Positions 19,404 to 29,183 of a stretch of DNA of 64,000 nucleotides are shown here, in pieces. The position numbers and the translations under genes are program-made. Position 1 is the first letter of the stretch. The number at the start of each line of letters is the position of its first letter. The notes under the pieces were generated by a model. It saw nothing but the letters and a program-made list of their open reading frames with translations. It was not told the DNA's origin and did no database searches. Origin of the DNA: Pseudolabrys sp. FHR47 (GTDB lineage Bacteria; Pseudomonadota; Alphaproteobacteria; Rhizobiales; Xanthobacteraceae); NCBI RefSeq assembly GCF_005153485.1, contig NZ_CP039740.1, forward strand, positions 1,925,001 to 1,989,000, written 5' to 3'.

Positions 19404-20111
19404 TCACGGACGCGAGCGTTGGGGCATGTCGGGCGCGGGCCGCATGGAGCCGCGCACGCGGGCGATGAGATTGTCCTTGCAACCGTCGCCGGAGCCGGGA
19501 CCGAAGCTCACCGGCTCGTCCTCCCAGGCGGCATCGAGTGCCGCGAGATCGTCGGCGTCGGGGTCGGGCAGGCTCAGTAGGGCGGACACTTCTTCTTCCG
19601 TCGGCTTGGCGGCGGCGATGGCCCCCAGCGCGCGGAACACCGCTTCATAGGGCGAGTGGCGTTTGCGCAGGCGCTCGGCCATGGCGGCGAAGATGTGCGC
19701 CGGCTGGCCGAGGCTCTCGGACGCTTCGACGGCCGGCCGCGTCGCCACATATTCGAGGAACAGCGGCAAGAAGTCCGGCAACTCGGACACATCCATAAAG
19801 AGTCCCGCCGCTTCATACTGCGACTTGAGGTCAATCATGGCCTGGCCACGGTCGCGGCTTTCGCCGTGAACGTGCTCGAACAGGTGCAGCGACAGCGACC
19901 GCGTGCGATCGAACAGCAGGACGTAACGCTCCTGCAGGTCGTAGATGTCGCCGGTCGCCATTTCGTTGATCAGGCGATGCAACTGCTCGCGTACCGAGGC
20001 CGGGAGGCGCCGATCCTTGTCCAGCGCCTCGCTGATCTCGCCCGCGGCCTGGACGAGTTCGGGAGTGGGGTAGGTGAGCAGCGCCGACAGCGCTTTCAGA
20101 GTGCGGCTCAT
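19404..20111 (-). CDS. narJ: Nitrate reductase assembly chaperone NarJ
   Basis: 235 residues. A TorD/DmsD-type helical chaperone that binds NarG until the molybdenum cofactor is inserted; not part of the final enzyme. The family signature is SLHLFEHVHGESRDRGQAM followed by the region LPDFLPLFLEYVA. Its ATG shares one base with the narH stop (TGATG). Confidence 0.95.
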   Translation of the reverse strand: MSRTLKALSALLTYPTPELVQAAGEISEALDKDRRLPASVREQLHRLINEMATGDIYDLQERYVLLFDRTRSLSLHLFEHVHGESRDRGQAMIDLKSQYEAAGLFMDVSELPDFLPLFLEYVATRPAVEASESLGQPAHIFAAMAERLRKRHSPYEAVFRALGAIAAAKPTEEEVSALLSLPDPDADDLAALDAAWEDEPVSFGPGSGDGCKDNLIARVRGSMRPAPDMPQRSRP

Positions 20112-21631
20112 CAGACCATCTCCATCGGGTTCTTGGCCCGTTTCGGCGAGCCGAACAGGTTGGTGGTGGTTTCGCCGCCGGAGCAGCCATTACCGAACGA
20201 GAAGCCGCACGAGCCGCGCAGGTCGTAGGCGTCCTCGTTGATCTCGCGATGTGCGGTCGGAATGACGAAGCGATCCTCGTAATTGGCGATCGCCATGATG
20301 TGGTACATGTCGTCGATCTGCTGGCCGGTGAGGCCGACGCGATTGGCGATGTTCTCGTCGATGATGCCGTCGATGGTCTTGGCCCGCATATAGGCGCGCA
20401 TCGCCAGCATGCGCTCAAGGCCTAGCGCCACCGGCTCTTCTTTGCCGGCGGTCAGGAGGTTGGCGAGGTATTTGAGCGGGATGCGCAGCGAACGCACATC
20501 CGGCATTTCACCGTCATGACCGATCTTGCCGGCTTGCGCCGCGGACTGGATCGGCGACAGCGGCGGCACATACCAGACCATCGGTAGCGTGCGATATTCG
20601 GGATGCAGCGGGAAGGCGACCTTCCACTCCATGGCCATCTTGTAGACCGGCGAGTGGCGCGCGCCCTCCAGCCAGTTCTCAGGGATGCCGTCGCGGCGGG
20701 CTTGTTCGATCACCGCCGGGTCGTGCGGGTTTAGGAAAATGCCGAGCTGGGCCTCGTAGAGGTCCTGCTCGTTGGGCACGCTGGCAGCTTCCTCGATGCG
20801 GTCAGCGTCATAGAGCACGACGCCGAGATAGCGGATGCGGCCGACACAGGTCTCCGAGCACACTGTCGGCTGGCCGGCCTCGATGCGCGGATAGCAGAAG
20901 ATGCACTTCTCGGATTTTCCGCTCGACCAGTTGTAGTAAATCTTCTTGTAGGGGCAGCCGGACACGCACATGCGCCAGCCACGGCACTTGTCCTGATCGA
21001 TCAGGACGATGCCGTCCTCCTCGCGTTTGTAGATGGCGCCGGAAGGGCAGGCGGCGGCACAGGTCGGGTTGAGACAGTGCTCGCACAGCCGCGGCAGGTA
21101 CATCATGAAGGTGTTTTCGAACTGGCCGTAGATGTCCTTTTGGATGCCCTCGAAGTTGACGTCCTTCGATCGCTTGGCAAATTCGGTTCCCAGGATCTCT
21201 TCCCAGTTCGGCCCCCACTCGATTTTCTCCATCCGCTCGCCGGTGATCAGCGAACGGGGGCGCGCAGTCGGCGATGCCTTCATCTCCGGTGCGTTCTGCA
21301 GGTGGTCGTAGTCGAAGGTGAACGGCTCGTAGTAGTCGTCGATCTCGGGCAGGTCGGGATTGGCAAAGATGTTGGCCAGAACGCGCCACTTGCCGCCGAT
21401 GCGCGGCTCGATCTTGCCGTTCTTCTTGCGCCGCCAGCCGCCGTTCCAGCGCTTCTGGTTTTCCCACTCCTTGGGATAGCCGATGCCCGGCTTGGTCTCG
21501 ACGTTGTTGAACCAGGCATATTCCATGCCTTCGCGATTGGTCCAGACGTTCTTGCAGGTCACGGAGCAGGTGTGGCACCCGATGCATTTGTCGAGGTTCA
21601 GCACCATCGCGATTTGTGCGCGGATTTTCAT
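20111..21631 (-). CDS. narH: Respiratory nitrate reductase beta subunit NarH
   Basis: 506 residues. An iron-sulfur subunit carrying electrons from NarI to NarG. Four cysteine groups are visible: CIGCHTCSVTCKN near residue 16, CEHCLNPTCAAACP, CRGWRMCVSGCP (Trp in place of the second Cys, as expected for the 3Fe-4S cluster) and CIFCYPRIEAGQPTVCSETC. Start MKIRAQIAMVLNLDKC at 21631 overlaps the narG stop (ATGA). The frame open to 22501 lies inside narG and is not coding there. Confidence 0.97.
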   Translation of the reverse strand: MKIRAQIAMVLNLDKCIGCHTCSVTCKNVWTNREGMEYAWFNNVETKPGIGYPKEWENQKRWNGGWRRKKNGKIEPRIGGKWRVLANIFANPDLPEIDDYYEPFTFDYDHLQNAPEMKASPTARPRSLITGERMEKIEWGPNWEEILGTEFAKRSKDVNFEGIQKDIYGQFENTFMMYLPRLCEHCLNPTCAAACPSGAIYKREEDGIVLIDQDKCRGWRMCVSGCPYKKIYYNWSSGKSEKCIFCYPRIEAGQPTVCSETCVGRIRYLGVVLYDADRIEEAASVPNEQDLYEAQLGIFLNPHDPAVIEQARRDGIPENWLEGARHSPVYKMAMEWKVAFPLHPEYRTLPMVWYVPPLSPIQSAAQAGKIGHDGEMPDVRSLRIPLKYLANLLTAGKEEPVALGLERMLAMRAYMRAKTIDGIIDENIANRVGLTGQQIDDMYHIMAIANYEDRFVIPTAHREINEDAYDLRGSCGFSFGNGCSGGETTTNLFGSPKRAKNPMEMV

Positions 21632-24600
21632 TCTGCGGCCTCCAGAGTGTTCTTGGGCGTATTCTTGGGTGCGACGGTGAGCGGTTCGGGCTGATCGGTG
21701 GCGGGCTTGTCGAGCCAGTCCACGGTCTTCATCTTGCGGATGATGACGAATTCGTCGCGGTTGGTGCCGATCGTGCCGTAGTAGTTGAAGCCATAGGCCT
21801 GCTGGGCGTAGCCGCCGATCATGTGCGTCGGCTTGACGACGACGCGCGTCACCGAGTTGTGGATGCCGCCGCGCTGGCCGGTCACTTCCGAGCCCGGCAC
21901 GTTCACGATCTTCTCCTGCGCGTGATACATCATGCACATGCCATCTTTCACGCGCTGCGACACGACGGCACGCGCGACCAGCGCACCGTTCGAGTTGTAG
22001 GCCTCGATCCAGTCGTTGTCGGCAATGCCGACTTTCCGGGCGTCGTTCTCGCTGATCCAGACGATCGGTCCGCCGCGCGACAAAGTCAGCATCATCAGGT
22101 TGTCGGTGTAGGTGGAGTGGATGCCCCACTTCTGATGCGGCGTGATGAAGTTGAGGACGATCTGCTTCTCGCCGTTCGGCTTTGAATCGATTACTGGCTT
22201 GACGGCCTTGAGATCGACCGGCGGGCGATAAACGCAGAGCGCCTCGCCGAAGGCCCGCATCCACAGATGATCCTGATAGAGCTGCTGGCGGCCGGAGAGG
22301 GTGCGCCACGGGATCAGTTCGTGGACGTTGGTGTAGCCGGCGTTGTAGCAGACCTTCTCGGACTCCAGTCCCGACCAGGTCGGTGCCGAGATGATCTTGC
22401 GCGGCTGCGCCACCACGTCGCGGAAGCGGATCTTCTCGTCTTCCTTCGGGATGGCGAGATGAGTGTGGTCGATGCCGGTTGTCTGCGACAGCGCAGCCCA
22501 AGCCTTCACGGCAACCTCGCCATTGGTCTCAGGCGCCAGCGAAAGGATCACCTCGGTGGCGTCGATGTCGCTGTCGATACGGGCGAGGCCCTTGGTCGGA
22601 CCATCCTCGGTCACCTCGCCATTGAGGCGCTTCAACAGCTCCACTTCGTGCTCGGTGTTCCAGGCCATGCCTTTCACGCCGTTGCCGAGCTTCTGCATCA
22701 ACGGCCCAAGCGCGGTGTAGCGCTCATAGATGTGCGGATAGTCGCGCTCGACCACCGCCACCGCCGGCATGGTCTTGCCGGGGATCGGCTCGATCTCGCC
22801 CTCCTTCCATTCCTTGACGTCGAAGGGCTGGGCGATCTCGCCGGCGCTGTCGTGCTGGATAGGGGTCAGCACCACATCCTTCTCGACGCCGAGCACTTCC
22901 GGCGCGACGCGCGAGAACGCTTTCGCGATCGCTTTGTAGATCTCCCAGTCGCTTTTGGCCTCCCACACCGGGTCCACCGCCGAGGTCAGTGGATGGATGA
23001 AGGGATGCATGTCCGAGGTGTTGAGGTCGTTCTTCTCGTACCAGGTGGCGGTCGGCAGCACGATGTCGGAGTAGACGCAGGTCGTCGACATGCGGAAGTC
23101 CAGCGTCACCAGAAGGTCGAGCTTTCCTTTCGGCGCCTCGTCATGCCAGGCGACTTCCTGCGGCTTCTTGTGACCCATTTCGCCAAGGTCCTTGCCCTGC
23201 ACGCCATGCGTCGTGCCGAGCAAGTGCTTGAGGAAATACTCGTGACCCTTGCCGGACGAGCCGAGCAAATTGGAGCGCCACACGAACATGTTGCGCGGCC
23301 AGTTGTCGGGATGGTCCGGGTCCTCGCAGGACATCTGCAGTTCGCCGGACTTCAGCGCCTTGGCGACATAGTCCTTCGGCTCGAGGCCGGCAGCCGCCGC
23401 CTTCTTGGCGATCTCCAGCGGGTTCTGCCGGAGCTGCGGTGCCGACGGCAGCCAGCCCATGCGTTCGGCCCGCACATTATAATCAATGAGCGCGCCGTCC
23501 CACGGGCCGGCCGGTGCGGTCGGCGACAGGATCTCGTCGACCCCGATGGTCTCGTAGCGCCACTGGTCGGTGTGCGCATAGAAGAACGACGTCGAGTTCA
23601 TCTGGCGCGGCGGCCGGCCCCAGTCGAGACCGAAGGCGAGCGGCAGCCATCCGGATTGCGGCCGCAGCTTCTCCTGTCCAACATAATGCGACCAGCCGCC
23701 GCCCGATTGGCCTACACAGCCGCACATCACCAGCATGTTGATGACGCCGCGGTAGTTCATGTCGGCGTGGTACCAGTGGTTCATGGCCGCGCCGATGATG
23801 ATCATCGATCGGCCATTGGTCTTCTCGGCATTGAGCGCGAACTCGCGCGCCGTGGTGATGATCTGGTCGCGCGGCACGCCGGTGATCTTTTCCGCCCAGG
23901 CCGGCGTATAGGGCACGTTGGCATCGTAGGACGTCGCGACGTGATCGCCGCCGAAACCGCGGTCGAGGCCGTAATTGGCGACGAACAGGTCGTAGACGGT
24001 GGCGACCAGTTTCTCGCCGTCCTTCAGCGCCACCAGCTTGGCCGGCACCTTGCGCACCAGCACGCTCGGATGGTCGGTGCCGGCGAAGTGGTCGTGCTCG
24101 CGGTTGCCGAAATAGGGGAAGGCGACATCGGCGAGCTCGTCACGATCCTCGGCAAAGGTGAGCTGCAGCTTGGTTGCTTCGCCGTCGGACTTCTTCTCCT
24201 CGAGATTCCACTTGCCTTTCTCGCCCCAGCGGAAGCCGATGGAGCCGCGCGGCGCGACGATGGACTTGCTCGTCTCGTCGAAGGCAACCGTCTTCCATTC
24301 CGGATTATTGGTCTCGTTAAGATAGCCCGTGAAGTCGGAGGCGCGCAGGAGCCGCCCGGGCACCAGTTTGCCGTCCTGCTTCACGAGCTCCACCAGCATC
24401 GGCATATCCGTGTACTGGCGGACATAGTCGTCGAAATACTTCGCTTTCCGGTCGATATGGAATTCGCGCAGGATGACGTGGCCCATGGCCATGGCGAGCG
24501 CGGCGTCGGTGCCTTGCTTCACCGAAATCCACAGATCGGCGAACTTGGAGGCTTCCGAATAGTCCGGGCAGATCACCACGCTCTTGGCGCCGCGATAGCG

Positions 24601-25410
24601 CGCTTCGGTATAGAAGTGGGCATCCGGTGTGCGCGTCTGCGGCACATTGGAGCCCCAGAGGATCAGGAAGCCCGAATTGTACCAGTCGGCGCTTTCCGGA
24701 ACGTCGGTCTGCTCGCCCCAGGTCTGGGGTGACGCCGGCGGCAGGTCACAGTACCAGTCATAGAACGACATGCAGACGCCGCCGAGCAGCGACAGGTAGC
24801 GCGAGCCCGCGGCATAGGAGACCATCGACATCGCCGGGATCGGCGAGAAGCCGATGACGCGGTCGGGGCCGTGCTTCTTCACCGTGTAGGCATTAGCCGC
24901 GGCGATGATCTCGGTGACTTCATCCCAGTGCGCGCGCACGAAGCCGCCGAGGCCGCGCTTGGTCGTATAGGCCTCTCGCTTCTCGGCGTCTTCGACGATC
25001 GAGGCCCAGGCCGCGACCGGCGTGCGCAGCACGCGCGCCTCGCGCCACAACTTCAGAAGCCGTGAGCGCACCAGCGGATATTTCACGCGGTTGCCGGAAT
25101 AGAGATACCAGGAGTAGCTGGCGCCGCGCGAACAGCCGCGCGGCTCGTGGTTCGGCAATTCAGGCCGCGTGCGCGGATAGTCGGTCTGCTGCGTCTCCCA
25201 GGTGACGATGCCGCCCTTGACGTAGATCTTCCACGAGCACGAGCCGGTGCAGTTGGCGCCATGCGTGGAGCGCACGATTTTGTCGTGCTGCCAGCGCTTG
25301 CGGTAGCCGTCCTCCCAGCGCCGGTCCTCGTGGGTGACGATGCCGTGGCCGTTGGAAAACGGCTCGTCGCCGCGTTTGAAGAATGTCAGTCGGTCGAGAA
25401 AGTGACTCAT
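21628..25410 (-). CDS. narG: Respiratory nitrate reductase alpha subunit NarG
   Basis: 1260 residues, molybdo-bis(MGD) catalytic subunit reducing nitrate to nitrite on the cytoplasmic face. The FS0 cluster ligands HGANCTGSCSWKIYVKG and EPRGCSRGASYSWYLYSG lie in the first 110 residues; the molybdenum-ligand Asp region is WGSNVPQTRTPDAHF. There is no twin-arginine leader, as expected for the cytoplasm-facing Nar type and unlike Nap. Start MSHFLDRLTFFKRG at 25410 follows an AAGGA ribosome binding site and is 12 nt from the narK stop. Confidence 0.98.
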   Translation of the reverse strand: MSHFLDRLTFFKRGDEPFSNGHGIVTHEDRRWEDGYRKRWQHDKIVRSTHGANCTGSCSWKIYVKGGIVTWETQQTDYPRTRPELPNHEPRGCSRGASYSWYLYSGNRVKYPLVRSRLLKLWREARVLRTPVAAWASIVEDAEKREAYTTKRGLGGFVRAHWDEVTEIIAAANAYTVKKHGPDRVIGFSPIPAMSMVSYAAGSRYLSLLGGVCMSFYDWYCDLPPASPQTWGEQTDVPESADWYNSGFLILWGSNVPQTRTPDAHFYTEARYRGAKSVVICPDYSEASKFADLWISVKQGTDAALAMAMGHVILREFHIDRKAKYFDDYVRQYTDMPMLVELVKQDGKLVPGRLLRASDFTGYLNETNNPEWKTVAFDETSKSIVAPRGSIGFRWGEKGKWNLEEKKSDGEATKLQLTFAEDRDELADVAFPYFGNREHDHFAGTDHPSVLVRKVPAKLVALKDGEKLVATVYDLFVANYGLDRGFGGDHVATSYDANVPYTPAWAEKITGVPRDQIITTAREFALNAEKTNGRSMIIIGAAMNHWYHADMNYRGVINMLVMCGCVGQSGGGWSHYVGQEKLRPQSGWLPLAFGLDWGRPPRQMNSTSFFYAHTDQWRYETIGVDEILSPTAPAGPWDGALIDYNVRAERMGWLPSAPQLRQNPLEIAKKAAAAGLEPKDYVAKALKSGELQMSCEDPDHPDNWPRNMFVWRSNLLGSSGKGHEYFLKHLLGTTHGVQGKDLGEMGHKKPQEVAWHDEAPKGKLDLLVTLDFRMSTTCVYSDIVLPTATWYEKNDLNTSDMHPFIHPLTSAVDPVWEAKSDWEIYKAIAKAFSRVAPEVLGVEKDVVLTPIQHDSAGEIAQPFDVKEWKEGEIEPIPGKTMPAVAVVERDYPHIYERYTALGPLMQKLGNGVKGMAWNTEHEVELLKRLNGEVTEDGPTKGLARIDSDIDATEVILSLAPETNGEVAVKAWAALSQTTGIDHTHLAIPKEDEKIRFRDVVAQPRKIISAPTWSGLESEKVCYNAGYTNVHELIPWRTLSGRQQLYQDHLWMRAFGEALCVYRPPVDLKAVKPVIDSKPNGEKQIVLNFITPHQKWGIHSTYTDNLMMLTLSRGGPIVWISENDARKVGIADNDWIEAYNSNGALVARAVVSQRVKDGMCMMYHAQEKIVNVPGSEVTGQRGGIHNSVTRVVVKPTHMIGGYAQQAYGFNYYGTIGTNRDEFVIIRKMKTVDWLDKPATDQPEPLTVAPKNTPKNTLEAAE

Positions 25411-25422
25411 CGTCGCAATTCC

Positions 25423-28182
25423 TTATTCGGCCGGTTGCGTGGCGAGGGGCGGGCGCGGTGCGGAAGGCGGCAACGTCGTGCCGTGTTCGATGTCGTAGAG
25501 CAGGCCGCCGCGGCGGGTGTAGAACCACCAGGTGATGGCCACGCAGGTGACGTAGAAGCCCATGAAGCCCCACAGCGCCATTTCCGGTCCGCCTGTCAGC
25601 GAGATCGAGGTGCCGTAGCTCTTCGGGATGAAGAAGGCGCCGTAAGCCGCCACCGCGGAGGTGAAGCCGATAATCGCTGCCGATTCCATCTCGGCCTGCT
25701 TCTGGCGCGCCGGCGCCGCGAGGTCCGGCTCGAGGCGCGGGATTTCCACCCGCATGATCGCAGGGATCATCTGGAAGGTGGACGCGTTGCCCACGCCCGT
25801 CGCAAAGAACAGGAGCATGAACATCGCGAAGAAGCCCCAGAAGGCGTAAGGCTGATCCTTGATGCCGAGGAAGTAGAGCACCCCGGCCACCGCCGCGATC
25901 ATCAGCGCGAACACCCAGAGCGTGACACGGCCACCACCGTATTTGTCCGATAGCCAGCCGGTCGCCGAGCGCGACAGCGCGCCGACCAGAGGACCGAGGA
26001 AGACGAACTTCAGCGAATCGACATCGGGGAACTGGGTCTTGGCCAAAAGCGGGAAGCCAGCCGAGTATCCGATGAAGGAGCCGAAGGTGCCGGTGTAGAG
26101 CCAGCACATCAGCCAGTTGTGCTTGCGCTTGAAGATCACCGCTTGGTCGGCGAAGGACGCCTTCATCGCGGCGATGTCATTCATGCCGAACCAGGCCAGC
26201 GTCGCCGAGATGGCGATGAACGGCACCCAGATGAAGCCGGCGTTCTGCAGCCAGAGCTTCGCCGTCGGGCCGGCCGCCTGCGGCTCGCCACCGAGCCAGC
26301 CGAATACACCCGCGGTGATGACGAGCGGGATGACGAACTGCACCACGCTGACGCCGAGATTGCCGAGGCCGGCATTAAGCGCGAGCGCATTGCCCTTCTC
26401 CGCCTTGGGGAAGAAGAAGGAGATGTTGGCCATCGACGAGGCGAAGTTGCCGCCGCCGAAGCCGCACAGCAGCGCCAGCGACAGGAAGATGATGTAAGGC
26501 GTGTCGGTGCTCTGCACCGCCAGGCCGATGCCGACCGCCGGGATCATCAACGACCAGGTCGAGATTGAGGTCCAGAGGCGGCCGCCGAAGATCGGCGGCA
26601 TAAAGGAGTAGAAGATGCGCAAGGTCGCGCCGGAGAGCCCCGGCATGGCCGCGAGCCAGAACAGCTGATCGGTCGAGAACTTGAAACCGACTGCCGGCAG
26701 TTTGGCGACCACAACCGACCACACCATCCAGACCGCGAAGGCCAGGAGCAGCGCCGGGATCGATATCCAAAGATTACGCCGGGCGATGGCTTTGCCCTTG
26801 GCGTCCCAAAAGACGGCGTCCTCCGGCTTCCACTCGTCGAGCACATGACCGGCGAGCGCGCCGACGTGCTTCTCCTCGTGGATCGGCTGCATTTCCGGAA
26901 ACTGCGGAAGCTTCTCCAGTTGCGGCTCGAAGCTCTCCCGCTCCATGCGGCGGATGGCGAAATGCATCCAGGCCAGCGAGACGGTGGCGATCAGGAACAG
27001 CAGCATGAAGCAGCTGGTCCAGATACCGGTGAGATCGTTGAGAACGCCGAAGGCGATCGGCAGGATAAAGCCCCCGAGGCCGCCGATCATGCCGACCAGG
27101 CCGCCAACGGCGCCGACGTTCTTCGGGTAATAGACCGGGATGTGCTTGTAGACTGCGGCTTTGCCCAGGCTCATGAAGAAGCCGAGCACGAACATCAGCG
27201 CGGTGAAGGTGACGACGCCGGTCGCCATGTGAAAGACGATGGGGCCCTTGATGCCCTGGATCGTGTAGGTGGTCGGCGGATAGGCGAGGATGAAGGTGAT
27301 CAGAACCGAGACGCCAAACATCCAGTACATGATGCGGCGAGCGCCGTATTTGTCGGAGAGATGCCCGCCATAGGCGCGGAAAAGGCTGGCCGGGACGGAA
27401 TAGGCGGCGCCGATCATGCCGGCGGTGGTGATGTCGAGGCCGTAGACGCCAATCAGATAGCGCGGCAGCCACAGCGCCAGCGCGACGAAGGCGCCGAAGG
27501 CGAAGAAGTAGTAGAGCGAGAAACGCCAGACCTGGACGTTCTTCAGCGCGTCGAGTTCCAGCCAGGCGCTACGCGGGCGCTCACCCTTGGCGCGGCGCGC
27601 CATCTCGACCGGGTCTTCCTTGGTGGTGAACCAGAAGACGATGCCCATCAATGCGATACCGACGGCCCAGACCTGTGCGGTCGCCTGCCAGCCATAGGCC
27701 ACCATGATGAACGGCGCGAAGAACTTGGTCACCGCCGCTCCGACATTGCCGGCGCCGAAGATACCGAGGGCGGTGCCTTGCTTCTCTGGCGGATACCAGC
27801 GCGAGACATAGGCGATGCCGACTGCGAAGGAGCCACCGGCGATACCGACGCCGAGCGCGGCGATCAGGAACTGCGTGTAGGTCTGCGCATAGGTGAGTAG
27901 GAAGGTTGCGAGCGCCGCCGCCAGCATGACCACCGTGTAGACGCGGCGACCGCCGTATTGATCGGTCCAGATGCCGAGGAAGATGCGGATCAGCGAGCCG
28001 GTCAGGATCGGCGTGCCGACCAAAAGCCCGAACTGCGTCTCATTGAGGCCGAGATCCTTTTTGATCTGGACGCCAATGATGGCGAAGATGGTCCAGACCG
28101 CGAAGCACACCGTGAAGGCGATGGTTGACATCCACAGGGCCTGGCTCTGACCCGGTGTAGCTCTCGCAATTTCCGTCGGCAT
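25423..28182 (-). CDS. narK: Fused nitrate/nitrite transporter (NarK1-NarK2)
   Basis: 919 residues with two complete major-facilitator domains. The first (about 1-440) contains the NarK repeats GNVGAAVTKFFAPF and GMIGGLGGFILPIAFGVL; the second (about 470-919) contains GFGGGNFASSMANISFFFP and AGLGNLGVSVVQFVIP. The first is expected to be the proton-coupled nitrate importer, the second the nitrate/nitrite antiporter, as in the fused NarK of Paracoccus. The linker region (about 420-465) is hydrophilic. Start 28182 has a GGAGAG ribosome binding site. First gene of the nar operon, with an FNR-type box about 65 nt upstream. Confidence 0.96.
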   Translation of the reverse strand: MPTEIARATPGQSQALWMSTIAFTVCFAVWTIFAIIGVQIKKDLGLNETQFGLLVGTPILTGSLIRIFLGIWTDQYGGRRVYTVVMLAAALATFLLTYAQTYTQFLIAALGVGIAGGSFAVGIAYVSRWYPPEKQGTALGIFGAGNVGAAVTKFFAPFIMVAYGWQATAQVWAVGIALMGIVFWFTTKEDPVEMARRAKGERPRSAWLELDALKNVQVWRFSLYYFFAFGAFVALALWLPRYLIGVYGLDITTAGMIGAAYSVPASLFRAYGGHLSDKYGARRIMYWMFGVSVLITFILAYPPTTYTIQGIKGPIVFHMATGVVTFTALMFVLGFFMSLGKAAVYKHIPVYYPKNVGAVGGLVGMIGGLGGFILPIAFGVLNDLTGIWTSCFMLLFLIATVSLAWMHFAIRRMERESFEPQLEKLPQFPEMQPIHEEKHVGALAGHVLDEWKPEDAVFWDAKGKAIARRNLWISIPALLLAFAVWMVWSVVVAKLPAVGFKFSTDQLFWLAAMPGLSGATLRIFYSFMPPIFGGRLWTSISTWSLMIPAVGIGLAVQSTDTPYIIFLSLALLCGFGGGNFASSMANISFFFPKAEKGNALALNAGLGNLGVSVVQFVIPLVITAGVFGWLGGEPQAAGPTAKLWLQNAGFIWVPFIAISATLAWFGMNDIAAMKASFADQAVIFKRKHNWLMCWLYTGTFGSFIGYSAGFPLLAKTQFPDVDSLKFVFLGPLVGALSRSATGWLSDKYGGGRVTLWVFALMIAAVAGVLYFLGIKDQPYAFWGFFAMFMLLFFATGVGNASTFQMIPAIMRVEIPRLEPDLAAPARQKQAEMESAAIIGFTSAVAAYGAFFIPKSYGTSISLTGGPEMALWGFMGFYVTCVAITWWFYTRRGGLLYDIEHGTTLPPSAPRPPLATQPAE

Positions 28183-28245
28183 GACGCTCTCCGTTCGCGC
28201 ATAAAAATCTCGCGAGCAGGAAGCCTCACCGAAGACGATGATACT

Positions 28246-28259
28246 TTGAGGTTGATCAA
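28246..28259. promoter_or_regulatory. FNR/DNR-type box upstream of narK
   Basis: TTGAGGTTGATCAA: TTGA-N6-TCAA with one mismatch to TTGAT-N4-ATCAA. Its centre is about 70 nt from the narK start codon, which would place a class II (-41.5) transcription start near 28211, 29 nt before the codon. An additional gapless TTGATCAA lies at 28293-28300. Confidence 0.65.
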
Positions 28260-28336
28260 CTCGATCAGTAATAGTGTGGAATACTGCTAGTATTGATCAA
28301 GTAGAGCCGAACGTTTGACATAACTTGCTAAGGCGA

Positions 28337-28350
28337 TTGATACTAATCAA
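28337..28350. promoter_or_regulatory. Perfect FNR/DNR-type box upstream of the Fnr-family gene
   Basis: TTGATACTAATCAA is a perfect TTGAT-N4-ATCAA site. It is 78 nt before the regulator start at 28429. A good -35 hexamer (TTGACA, 28315-28320) lies just upstream so that the box would cover the -10 position, compatible with autorepression; activation of a start near 28385 is the alternative. Confidence 0.72.
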
Positions 28351-28428
28351 GTCACGATATCTCGCAGATGCACATGCGAACCTGTAATGCATCATGTGAC
28401 GCGGGTGATGACTCGGGGGGAATGAAAA

Positions 28429-29121
28429 ATGCCGGTACGGCCGTCCGACGTGCAGTCGATTCGGGTTCTGCCGCTGTTCCAGCAGATGTCGGAGCAGGCT
28501 TTTGCCGAGCTGATGGCGCAGTCGATGCTGCAGCGCTTTCCCGCGCGCGCCGAACTCATCAGGGAAGGGGAGCTTCCGGACTTTCTCTATATCGTCGTTG
28601 AAGGCGCGGTCGATCTTTACGCAACCCGCGATGCAGAGGAGACAACAATCGATATTGTTTATCCGTCATCGAGTTTCATTCTGGCGGCGGTCATGCGCGA
28701 TGAGCCCTATCTCAAATCGGCGCGCACCTTGGTGCCGTCGCAAATCCTGATGATCCCGTCACAGGTCGTCCGCGACGCCTTCAATCGCGATCCAGCCTTC
28801 GCGCGCGGCATCGTCGATGAACTGGCGGCGCGTTATCGTGCTGTGACGCGGGTGCTTAAAAACGATCGCATGCGCTCCTCCGCCGAACGGCTTGCCAACT
28901 GGCTGCTCGGCATGGCACAGCGCGCGGGCAGCAATGAGTTCGAGCTGCCGCTCGAGAAGCGAAAACTGGCTTCGTTCCTCGGCATGACGCCGGAGAGCTA
29001 CTCACGCAGCATTGCCGTTCTCGAGAAGCACGGCGTGCAAAGCCACGGGGCGCTGATCACCATCAGCGATCCGGCGGGACTTACCGAATTCGCCAAGCCA
29101 TCGGCAATCGAAGCCGATTGA
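28429..29121 (+). CDS. FNR/DNR-type regulator of nitrate respiration (cysteine-free)
   Basis: 230 residues: an effector domain (about 12-130, with RAELIREGELPDFLYIVVEG), a dimerisation helix and a winged helix with recognition helix MTPESYSRSIAVLEKHG. The E-S-R residues that read TTGAT in FNR are present (ESYSR). There is no cysteine at all, so it cannot bind an FNR Fe-S cluster; a heme/NO-sensing DNR or NnrR type, or a NarR-like protein responding to nitrate/nitrite, is more likely. Divergent from narK, next to nnrS, with FNR-type boxes in the intergenic region; it is the obvious regulator of the island. Confidence 0.88.
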   Translation: MPVRPSDVQSIRVLPLFQQMSEQAFAELMAQSMLQRFPARAELIREGELPDFLYIVVEGAVDLYATRDAEETTIDIVYPSSSFILAAVMRDEPYLKSARTLVPSQILMIPSQVVRDAFNRDPAFARGIVDELAARYRAVTRVLKNDRMRSSAERLANWLLGMAQRAGSNEFELPLEKRKLASFLGMTPESYSRSIAVLEKHGVQSHGALITISDPAGLTEFAKPSAIEAD

Positions 29122-29169
29122 TGGCACTTCTTTAGAACCATTCTCGTCGGCGCTGCATCGATGCTTGTT

Positions 29170-29183
29170 CTGACATAGATCAA
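29170..29183. promoter_or_regulatory. FNR/DNR-like box upstream of nnrS
   Basis: CTGACATAGATCAA: one mismatch to TTGAC-N4-ATCAA in the first base. It sits 53-96 nt before the possible nnrS starts (29236, 29266, 29272). Close to the pattern of DNR boxes elsewhere, but a single imperfect site. Confidence 0.45.

Noticed and set aside
22267..24732. Long plus-strand frame (821 codons) antisense to narG
   Set aside because: Mirror of the strong codon bias of narG on the opposite strand; the translation has no recognisable family or start signal.
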